From Kapaibacterium sp038202665 (GTDB lineage Bacteria > Bacteroidota > Ignavibacteria > Kapaibacteriales > Kapaibacteriaceae), in NCBI GenBank assembly GCA_038202665.1, contig JBBRES010000115.1:1-8489 (forward strand): DNA of 8,489 nucleotides, given 5' to 3'. The notes beneath the pieces are model-generated. The model was not told the DNA's origin and made no database searches. It saw only the letters and a program-made list of their open reading frames with translations. Positions within the stretch are counted from its first letter, which is position 1, and the number at the start of each line of letters is the position of its first letter. Shown here piece after piece: positions 1 to 6,071 of the stretch. The translations under genes and the position numbers were made by a program.

Positions 1-1953
1 GGGTTTCTCTTCGCCCTCGCCGTTGTCCCCCGTCCCCTTCTCCAACCGCCCACCGTAAACCCACAGCCCCCGCTCACCATACGTGGCTTCGGCGCTCGAG
101 GGGCCGGACAAAGAAGCAATGCCGGTACAACGCGCGGTATCCGGTACTACATCGACGGAATCCCAGAAACAGAACCGGACGGACGTACATCGCTCGACCT
201 GATCGACGTTGGGAATGCAGCTCGAATAGAAGTTATCCGTTCGAATGCATCCGCGTTGTACGGGAATGCTGCCGGTGGAGTAGTGTCTATCACCACCACC
301 CCTACAGACAACACGCCATTCCTCTCTCTTCAGACCTCTACGGGTAGTTTCGGACTGCTGAAGCAGAGTATTCAAGCAAACGCTCCGTTGAATAATGGAC
401 AGCTCACAGCCACGTTCACCAACACGGCATACGATGGTTGGCGCGATCATTCTTCAACAAAGCTCCAACAAGCCAACGTTGGAATTCGCACACGCCTTAC
501 GGATAACACCCGCTTGAACGTGTTCCTCATAGGCGCTTACAACGAATCGCGGATACCCGGCGCGCTGACGGCTGCGCAGTACATGGCGAACCCACAACAG
601 GCACAGGACGACCCATCAGTCTACAACCCGACGTATGTGGCACGCGATGAACGTCGCGTTAATCAATTGGGTCGCATCGGAATGACGCTCGAACACAACT
701 TCGATACACAGCATGGTATCAGTGCCATGTCGTTCCTACAATCGAAAGTTCTCCAACGCAGCGAACGCAACACCTGGCGCGACTTCGATCGGTACCATGT
801 TGGCGCAAACATCGTGTACCACTTTAACACGATGATCTCGGAAGACGTAAACACAAAGCTCCTTGTGGGTCTTGACGAACAGTACCAAGATGGAGCGATT
901 CGGTTCTACAACCTCGACTTGACTACAAAAGGCAGAGGCACTCAACTGCGCGACAACAAAAAGGAAGGCGCCAATAATCTTGGTGTATTCATTCAAGACG
1001 AGTTGATGTTCAATGAGGTAAGTGTGCTTCTTGGGTTGCGGTATGACGACATCACCTATTCAGCGCAAAACTTCATCGATCCGTCCATCGATCAAGTAAA
1101 GCACTTCACACAACTCACACCAAAGGTTGGAGTAACGTGGCGCATCGAACCAACAACGTCTGTCTATGCCAACATGGGCGGTGGGATCGAAGTACCAGCG
1201 TTTAACGAGATAGATCCTCCGGCAGCCGGTGGACAAGACACGGTGTACTCGATCAATCCACTGCTCAACCCGATTCGAACAACAACGTATGAGTTAGGTC
1301 TGAAAGGAATCAAATCTTACGAGGATCAAGTGATCACTGCACTCTCCTACGACGTTGCAGCGTTCTACATCGGCGTGACGAACGACATCATTCCGTACCG
1401 AGATGGACGTTTCTACATGACTGCAGGTAGTACGCACCGTATAGGTGGCGAACTCGGTGGAACACTCGCTACATCGTTCGGCGTGTCACTACGTGGATCG
1501 TTCACGTACATGCAAAGCGAGTACGACTCGTATTCAATTGACAGCGGATTTGTAGACCCCGCACTTGCAGGAAGAACAACATCCTATGCAGGCAACGAAC
1601 AACCAGGCCTACCGTCCTTGTGGTACTCGCTGCAACTGCGCTATGATGTTGCAGAAGTAAAGGGACTCTATGCTCTGACTGAGCTTCGAAGCGTTGGCAA
1701 ATACTTTGCGAACGACGCAAACACGATCGGTGTAGATCAGTTCACAGTTCTCGATGCTGCTATTGGTGCAGAGATCACGTTCGCACGTGCACTACTTCTA
1801 CAAGGAAGCATTCGAATGAACAACATAGCCGGTACACAGTACATGGCTTCAGCTTGGATCAATCCAGATTCCACCGTAGGTGGAATACCTTACATCGAAT
1901 CCGGTATCCCTCGCAACTTCGTGTTGAACCTTGGGTTGAAGTGGTCGATGTAA
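1..1953 (+). CDS. TonB-dependent outer-membrane receptor, 5'-truncated by the window edge
   Basis: Frame 1 is open from base 1 to the TAA at 1951-1953, giving 650 visible residues. The signal peptide, TonB box and start of the plug lie outside the window. The plug domain is recognisable in the first ~100 residues: TIRGFGARG, then YIDGIPETEPDG, then IEVIRSNASALYGNAAGG followed by VVSI, the usual end of a plug. The rest is a beta-barrel with alternating aromatic/polar strands (for example VFIQDEL and LLGLRYDD). It ends in KWSM rather than the more usual terminal aromatic residue. Members of this family import ferric siderophores, cobalamin or other large ligands across the outer membrane using TonB-ExbBD energy. 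The plug style resembles FecA/siderophore receptors, but the ligand cannot be read from sequence. A TTG at 256 lies inside the plug (the L of ALYGN) and is not the start. The gene converges on the minus-strand cluster and is not part of it. Confidence 0.93.
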   Translation, partial: GFLFALAVVPRPLLQPPTVNPQPPLTIRGFGARGAGQRSNAGTTRGIRYYIDGIPETEPDGRTSLDLIDVGNAARIEVIRSNASALYGNAAGGVVSITTTPTDNTPFLSLQTSTGSFGLLKQSIQANAPLNNGQLTATFTNTAYDGWRDHSSTKLQQANVGIRTRLTDNTRLNVFLIGAYNESRIPGALTAAQYMANPQQAQDDPSVYNPTYVARDERRVNQLGRIGMTLEHNFDTQHGISAMSFLQSKVLQRSERNTWRDFDRYHVGANIVYHFNTMISEDVNTKLLVGLDEQYQDGAIRFYNLDLTTKGRGTQLRDNKKEGANNLGVFIQDELMFNEVSVLLGLRYDDITYSAQNFIDPSIDQVKHFTQLTPKVGVTWRIEPTTSVYANMGGGIEVPAFNEIDPPAAGGQDTVYSINPLLNPIRTTTYELGLKGIKSYEDQVITALSYDVAAFYIGVTNDIIPYRDGRFYMTAGSTHRIGGELGGTLATSFGVSLRGSFTYMQSEYDSYSIDSGFVDPALAGRTTSYAGNEQPGLPSLWYSLQLRYDVAEVKGLYALTELRSVGKYFANDANTIGVDQFTVLDAAIGAEITFARALLLQGSIRMNNIAGTQYMASAWINPDSTVGGIPYIESGIPRNFVLNLGLKWSM

Positions 1954-1958
1954 TCAAC

Positions 1959-1976
1959 TCACCGTAACAACGGTGA
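1959..1976. terminator. Short hairpin at the convergent gene junction
   Basis: Arms 1959-1965 (tcaccgt) and 1970-1976 (acggtga) form a perfect 7-bp stem with a 4-nt loop. It begins 6 nt past the TonB receptor stop and includes the glycosyltransferase stop codon. It could help end transcription or protect 3' ends in either direction. There is no T-run on either side, so it is not a classical intrinsic terminator. Confidence 0.35.
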
Positions 1977-3302
1977 ATCACTCCGCACGAACGAGCCGGT
2001 GCGTATCACATCCATTATGTGATACGTACCGAGCTTGCGTGCACGCAAGAACCCCATCCACGCCAGCTCTGCAAAGCGCCCGTTGTCGAGCTGATCGAAG
2101 AGCCAGTCATCAGCAAAGTCAACCTTCTCTTGCTTCATCCCCGCACCAATCTCCAGCAGCCACTTTCTGTTGTAGCGTTCCTGCGAGCCAATGGTAGATG
2201 TCATCACGAGCGGCAAACCCAGTCCAACATAGAAGGAGAGTTCACTTGGCTTCGTCCACAGAATATCCGTCGTGCGGATTGCCTCGTTGAATTGAGTGAA
2301 GTATGAATCGAGGTCGCTGGCATACAGCACTCGCACAGACTCAACATCGCCAACGATGGCGAGTCGCTCTTCGTGGAAAAAGTCAGCAACTTCCTTGCGT
2401 GTTCCCGCAATCAGGTTCAAGCGCATGGTGCCTTCGATAAGCCGTCGCTTGAATGTCTTCATCAAGCGTGCCCCTACCTCCTTCAATGCACCTGCCCCAC
2501 CAACTGCGTAGGTGATCGTGAGAACACGTCCTTCGGGCACTGGTGTATCTGCATAGCCTTCCAAGAAATGGCGAACACTTGCACCGTGCAGCGTGTGAAA
2601 ACGATTCGTTGGATCCAGCACACGTAGTCGGATGGCGAGGTCGTGTCGGAGGGTGGCAAGGTCTCTGCCGCCAAGCAAGGCCTCGTCAAGAGGAAAGCCC
2701 GTCAGAAATATGCGTTCTGGAGGAACGCCATACGAACGCAATCGTTGGGCTGCCTTTCCGCACGGCGCGAAGTAATTGATTCTGCTTTCCCATGGTTCGC
2801 GAGCTACCCACACTCTGTGCAGATCGGCATCGCAGATGATGCTGTACACAGACTCATGTCCGCGCAAGTCTGCCTTGATCGCCGGCACATAAAACGACGT
2901 CAGCAGGGGCAGATACTCCTCGCGCATCGCATTCATAACACCATCTCCCAAACCACGATCGAGTTGACGATGCAACTGATTCACTTCGAACGTGGTGTGC
3001 GAAAGGTTTCGAATAGGATAGAGTGCCGGAATGTGCAGAATGCGATCCAACACAGAAAAGATGCGCTTGCCAATAATCGGAATGCTCTTTGCCCGCGAGA
3101 ACGCTTCGTACAGTCGGAGATACCTGCGCCACAGTTTTCGTTCTGCATGCGACGCATGCTCATTATCGCCAGCAGCGATAATCCCACGATGCGCAACATG
3201 TCTAAATGGCCATGCCGCACGCTGGTGGCCATAGCCCATGTCTGCGCTCACAACCCACAATGGAGTATCTGGCGTGGACGTTCTGATGCCGCTAGGTACC
3301 AT
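1959..3302 (-). CDS. GT-B glycosyltransferase, MGDG synthase/MurG-like
   Basis: 447 residues from ATG at 3302. A GTG one codon upstream (3305) is also possible, but the AGG five bases before the ATG and the TGATG overlap with the preceding stop favour the ATG. Near the N-terminus is MGYGHQRAA (about residues 22-30), the G-x-GH-x-AA loop of MGDG-synthase and processive diacylglycerol glycosyltransferases. GGAGA (268-272) resembles the MurG GGSxGA loop. TKPSE (350-354) and GSQERYN (372-378) match the C-terminal nucleotide-sugar-binding TKPGxxT...PGQExxN pattern of family GT28. There is no signal peptide or obvious transmembrane helix, so a cytosolic, membrane-surface enzyme is likely. It probably transfers a sugar from a nucleotide donor to a lipid; neither substrate is visible. 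It is last in the cluster after Lgt-like and Tes-like genes, which supports a lipid acceptor. MurG itself is unlikely: the protein is long, divergent and lacks murC/murD neighbours. Confidence 0.8.
   Translation of the reverse strand: MVPSGIRTSTPDTPLWVVSADMGYGHQRAAWPFRHVAHRGIIAAGDNEHASHAERKLWRRYLRLYEAFSRAKSIPIIGKRIFSVLDRILHIPALYPIRNLSHTTFEVNQLHRQLDRGLGDGVMNAMREEYLPLLTSFYVPAIKADLRGHESVYSIICDADLHRVWVAREPWESRINYFAPCGKAAQRLRSYGVPPERIFLTGFPLDEALLGGRDLATLRHDLAIRLRVLDPTNRFHTLHGASVRHFLEGYADTPVPEGRVLTITYAVGGAGALKEVGARLMKTFKRRLIEGTMRLNLIAGTRKEVADFFHEERLAIVGDVESVRVLYASDLDSYFTQFNEAIRTTDILWTKPSELSFYVGLGLPLVMTSTIGSQERYNRKWLLEIGAGMKQEKVDFADDWLFDQLDNGRFAELAWMGFLRARKLGTYHIMDVIRTGSFVRSDSPLLR
1997..2031. repeat. 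Long inverted repeat (14-bp arms, 7-nt loop)
   Basis: Arms 1997-2010 (cggtgcgtatcaca) and 2018-2031 (tgtgatacgtaccg) are complementary except at 2001/2027, which would be a G:U wobble in plus-strand RNA and a C/A mismatch in minus-strand RNA. The loop is 2011-2017. It lies inside the last 25 codons of the glycosyltransferase and downstream of the receptor stop, so it would fold in both transcripts. There is no T-run after it. Confidence 0.6.
2034..2049. repeat. Perfect 16-bp palindrome
   Basis: cttgcgtgcacgcaag (2034-2049) equals its own reverse complement. It lies two bases from the 14-bp-arm inverted repeat, in the glycosyltransferase codons for roughly L-R-A-R-K-L. It could be a protein-binding site or part of a structured 3' end. 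Coding constraint (CGT GCA CGC) explains only part of it. Confidence 0.55.
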
Positions 3303-3586
3303 CACAACCTGAAGGGGTGAGAAACACTGAGCACACCTGAGCAGAGGAGAGGGGCTCCTAACAATAAGTACACAACTGTGAGCCAGACCTCTGGCCCGGA
3401 ATACATTTTCATGCTACAGTTGCAACATGCGAAGACCAAGACAACGAGGAATTGAATCACCATGCCAGTTAAGACAACAGAGCCTATCGTTAATGCACTT
3501 TCTTCCCCCGCTGATAAGGTAAAAAACATGATGATTGGGGCAATCAAAGAAATAAGGAAGTTCCAAAGAAAGAATCTGCCTTTCAT
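3302..3586 (-). CDS. Small three-helix membrane protein, unrecognised
   Basis: 94 residues from ATG at 3586; a TTG at 3595 would add three residues. I do not recognise a family. Three hydrophobic segments are visible: about residues 5-23 (FFLWNFLISLIAPIIMFF), 35-55 and 69-88 (VWLTVVYLLLGAPLLCSGVL), with a CCNC cysteine cluster at the end of the second helix. The only charged stretches are short loops. Its TGA stop overlaps the ATG of the glycosyltransferase (TGATG), a translational-coupling arrangement that argues for it being a real gene. It is more AT-rich than its neighbours and separated from the radical SAM gene by the only sizeable gap in the cluster. It could be a membrane partner of the glycosyltransferase. 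The alternative is a chance open frame in an intergenic stretch, but the regular hydrophobic pattern makes that less likely. Confidence 0.55.
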   Translation of the reverse strand: MKGRFFLWNFLISLIAPIIMFFTLSAGEESALTIGSVVLTGMVIQFLVVLVFACCNCSMKMYSGPEVWLTVVYLLLGAPLLCSGVLSVSHPFRL

Positions 3587-3654
3587 AAGCTTCAATCAAG
3601 AAAAATAAAACATGATGTCAATTGCAATTGTTGCATGGTACAAACGGTGAGTGC
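3587..3654 (-). promoter_or_regulatory. AT-rich gap with palindrome and possible internal promoter
   Basis: This is the only gap larger than 5 nt between minus-strand genes. It holds a perfect 12-bp palindrome, caattgcaattg (3619-3630). Overlapping its end, on the minus strand, is TTGACA (3621-3616), a consensus sigma70 -35 hexamer. Downstream at 16-17 nt the best -10 is poor (TTGATT), and FCB bacteria often use other promoter motifs. A T-rich stretch on the minus strand (3610-3599) follows. This may be an internal promoter/operator for the small membrane protein and glycosyltransferase; the evidence is weak. Confidence 0.25.
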
Positions 3655-5061
3655 CTACCGCCCTTCGATGCGTTCTCGCTGAATCGTTTCGAGTGTTTTC
3701 AAATGCTCGTTTCGATAGAGCACGTTCATCGTGTCGAATGGAATGATGCGGCCGTCGGGGTGTACAATATGTACGCACGACCGCTTCACGGAACGAACAT
3801 CAAAGATGTAAGGGTCGAGGAACTGCATAATAATCACTCGAAACAAATTCTTGTACGACAGCGAAGGAGCATCTAACTGTGGCAGGCAACACAACAGTTG
3901 CTGTAGTTCATTGGTTGCTGCTTCGATGGAGTTTCCAGTACTGAACAACTTAAATGCTCGCTCTCGAAGCACGGGCTCTTCCTCAAATACAATCGTGTTT
4001 CTCGTTCCTTCGATGATATCCTCCGGAGAGAAAAGCCGCGTGAGGGGATACGTGCAATCATCCAGCTTCAAAGCATACGCCATACAAAGCGAGTCAGGAT
4101 TACACGGAACAGGTATAAGATCTTCTGATGTGAAGAGCTGCGACTGGTCGATGATGGCTTGTCGTACTTCGGTGAGAGTAAGTCTACCCTTGTCTGGGTC
4201 GAATCCATCGAGTCTACCAGCTACCTGCGTTGGCTGAAATGTGACGCCACGAACACAGGGCTGAGTAAGAGCATATTCGATTATGGCGCCTATCTCGTCA
4301 TCATTGAGCCCGCGTTCAAGAGTGACAACGAGCGTAGTGGACACATTGAACTCATTCAAGTGTTCCAATGCTTGGGAGCGTATATGACGGAGATCTCCTC
4401 CACGAAGCTTCGTAAGCACCTCTGCCCGAAACGAGTCAAACTGAAGATATACCTCAAAACCGGGCATATACGAGGCCAATCTCTCCGTGAATGCACGATC
4501 CTTCGCAATTCGCACACCGTTTGTGTTCACCATGAGGTGTCGAATCGGCCGAGCTTTTGCCATATCCAGAATGGAAAAGAAATCAGGATGAACAGTCGGT
4601 TCACCACCACTCAATTGTACAACATCAGGTTCCGTCTCGCTCGCAACAATGATGTCGAACATGCGCTCAATCTCTTCCAACGTGCGATGCCTGCCAGCAG
4701 TTGGTGAAGACTCTGCATAGCAAGTTGGGCACGTGAGATTGCATCTGTCAGTTACTTCGATGAGCGTCAAACAAGAATGCTGCTCGTGATCTGTGCAAAG
4801 GCCGCAGTCATACGGACATCCATAGTGCGTCTTCGTGGCAAAATGTGCTGGCATTTCGCCAGGCTTGATATAGTCTCTGCAACGCTTGTAGTAATCGATA
4901 TCGGTTGCTATAAGCGACCGTTGATGACCGTGCTGAACGCAATGCTTTAGCATATAGACGTTGCCATCTTGAAAAACGATCTTTGCATCTGTCCTGCGCA
5001 GACACACATTGCAGATACTCTGTGTGAAGTCGTAGTACGTATATGGGCGAGTTGCTGCCAT
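3655..5061 (-). CDS. Radical SAM protein of the tetraether lipid synthase (Tes/MJ0619)-like family
   Basis: 468 residues; ATG at 5061 overlaps the Lgt-like stop by one base (TAATG). The radical SAM cluster motif is C107-x3-C111-x2-C114, followed by the SGGEPT motif (151-156) and NTNG (179-182), with QFD (207-209) and FQPTQVAGR (275-283). It is rich in additional cysteines in a pattern typical of COG1964: C17-x2-C20 and C41 in an N-terminal knuckle, a second CX3CX2C (C82, C86, C89) plus C97, and C320/C326/C336 after the barrel (PVPCNPDSLC). Methanocaldococcus Tes (MJ0619) is known to carry several [4Fe-4S] clusters plus a rubredoxin-like iron and to join lipid chain ends by C-C bond formation. 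Bacterial relatives are mostly uncharacterised. I infer radical chemistry on a lipid alkyl chain, supported by the adjacent Lgt-like gene. Other radical-driven C-C bond formation is possible, and the substrate is unknown. Radical SAM assignment is near certain; the Tes-like subfamily is likely. Confidence 0.88.
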   Translation of the reverse strand: MAATRPYTYYDFTQSICNVCLRRTDAKIVFQDGNVYMLKHCVQHGHQRSLIATDIDYYKRCRDYIKPGEMPAHFATKTHYGCPYDCGLCTDHEQHSCLTLIEVTDRCNLTCPTCYAESSPTAGRHRTLEEIERMFDIIVASETEPDVVQLSGGEPTVHPDFFSILDMAKARPIRHLMVNTNGVRIAKDRAFTERLASYMPGFEVYLQFDSFRAEVLTKLRGGDLRHIRSQALEHLNEFNVSTTLVVTLERGLNDDEIGAIIEYALTQPCVRGVTFQPTQVAGRLDGFDPDKGRLTLTEVRQAIIDQSQLFTSEDLIPVPCNPDSLCMAYALKLDDCTYPLTRLFSPEDIIEGTRNTIVFEEEPVLRERAFKLFSTGNSIEAATNELQQLLCCLPQLDAPSLSYKNLFRVIIMQFLDPYIFDVRSVKRSCVHIVHPDGRIIPFDTMNVLYRNEHLKTLETIQRERIEGR

Positions 5062-5762
5062 TACTTTCTAAACTCAAAGAAATAGTAGAGAAGACCGCAA
5101 ACACATGCGAGTTGAATACTCGAACATCCGGCAACAACTACGAAGGAGGGCTTGATGAACTCAATACAGAGACGGAATACAAGATAGCATGTCATAAAGA
5201 CCTGAAACAACCTACCATCAGGTAATGTGCGTACGCGCGTCGAACTCCACAATGCTATGCCAAGGACAATGAGAAAGAGAATCTCATACAAGTTCGTTGG
5301 ATGCCGTAGGACGCCGTCACCAACGTCCACTCCCCACGGTAAGGATGTGGCCAAGCCATAGGTGCCGTCCTCTATCCCGCCAAGATGACATCCAATGCGT
5401 CCAACAATCATGGCAACGATTAATGGAAACACCATCAAATCTCCAGACGAAGAAGTGTATCCATGTACCTTCTTCGCAATCTCCACTCCTATCAATCCAC
5501 CAAGCAAACCACCAACAATCGTCTTTTGAGCAACGAACTGCAGCCCCATACCTACCGCGGACGTGATGAGATCTGGCCGTTCTAGTAGTCCCAACAAATG
5601 CGATCCAACAAGCGCACCAATGGCCGCTCCAAGAAATATCCGAATTCGCTGTTCCGTTGTGTAAACATCACGACTACGCTTGCGAGCCAAAAGAAAGAGT
5701 TGCGTGCCAATTGTATACGCCCCATACTCGAAAACGACATGCAGGATATACTGTGTATTCAC
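5061..5762 (-). CDS. Divergent Lgt-like (prolipoprotein diacylglyceryl transferase family) membrane protein
   Basis: 233 residues from GTG at 5762, chosen because AAAGG lies seven bases upstream and the GTGA overlaps the preceding stop; GTG at 5792 is an alternative. This is a polytopic inner-membrane protein with Lgt hallmarks: GRIGC (121-125), DGTYG then LPWGV (132-145), RHPTNLYE (153-160) and YLVFR (193-197). Canonical Lgt moves diacylglyceryl from phosphatidylglycerol to the lipobox cysteine of prolipoproteins. The arginines matching E. coli R143 and R239 and the tyrosine matching Y235 are kept (R122, R197, Y193). The HGG histidine (E. coli H103) is missing: the region reads KTIVGGLLGG. 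The conserved Asn of GRxGN is Cys125. It therefore looks like an Lgt-fold paralogue rather than the housekeeping enzyme, perhaps handling a glycerolipid substrate for the coupled Tes-like enzyme. Whether a standard lgt exists elsewhere in the genome cannot be seen. Confidence 0.82.
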   Translation of the reverse strand: MNTQYILHVVFEYGAYTIGTQLFLLARKRSRDVYTTEQRIRIFLGAAIGALVGSHLLGLLERPDLITSAVGMGLQFVAQKTIVGGLLGGLIGVEIAKKVHGYTSSSGDLMVFPLIVAMIVGRIGCHLGGIEDGTYGLATSLPWGVDVGDGVLRHPTNLYEILFLIVLGIALWSSTRVRTLPDGRLFQVFMTCYLVFRLCIEFIKPSFVVVAGCSSIQLACVCGLLYYFFEFRK

Positions 5763-6070
5763 ATCGAACCTTTGATGCGAGTTGCATCCCACACGTCTAT
5801 GCTATCGTGTTGCTGCTCAATGGCTCGAACAATTGCATGTACCACTTGCTCACGCGTATTGAACACCATCGTGCGTGCGAGAGGTGCGAGGCCAGGTATG
5901 AACCTGCCTATCCAATGCAAAGGCATTACGATGTATGGCCAACGTCGGCCCGGACCCAACACAAAGTATGGTCGCATGATCGACGTTACATGCATGCCAC
6001 GTGCAACGAGGGCTGCAACCAAGGCCCGACCAATGAAGCCCGTACTGCCGGCGATGACTATGCGCTTCAT
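5759..6070 (-). pseudogene. NAD(P)-dependent epimerase/dehydrogenase remnant with internal deletion
   Basis: 103 codons from ATG at 6070, one base after the mraY stop (TAGTATG). Residues 1-31 are a clear Rossmann start (MKRIVIAGSTGFIGRALVAA, the GxxGFxG nucleotide loop). From about residue 33 the sequence jumps to RPYFVLGPGRRWP, normally found near the C-terminal half of extended-SDR/atypical epimerases of about 200 or more residues. It then continues through a REQVVHAIVRAIE helix to the stop. The second to fourth strands and the YxxxK catalytic region are absent, so roughly 100 residues appear deleted in frame around 5970-5985. Activity as an epimerase is not expected. The remnant keeps its frame and its GTGA overlap with the Lgt-like gene, so it may persist for translational coupling. 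An assembly collapse or a genuinely small protein are alternatives. Confidence 0.7.
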
Positions 6071-6071
6071 A

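Noticed and set aside
3145..3182. gcatgc-gac-gcatgc repeat and an 8-bp stem (3162-3169 with 3175-3182)
   Set aside because: Both are short, lie inside glycosyltransferase codons and are not near a gene boundary, so chance or codon repetition is enough to explain them.
2643..3320. 225-codon plus-strand open frame opposite the glycosyltransferase
   Set aside because: It is antisense to a protein with clear GT-B motifs. Its translation is rich in Arg/His/Cys with no domain pattern, as expected of a shadow frame.
3599..3630. Possible intrinsic terminator after the radical SAM gene (palindrome followed by a T-rich run on the minus strand)
   Set aside because: The palindrome is AT-rich, would give only a ~4-bp stem with a loop, and is separated from the T-run by several bases.
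4159..4707. 182-codon plus-strand open frame opposite the radical SAM gene
   Set aside because: It lies fully antisense to the cysteine-motif region of the radical SAM protein; no recognisable motif.
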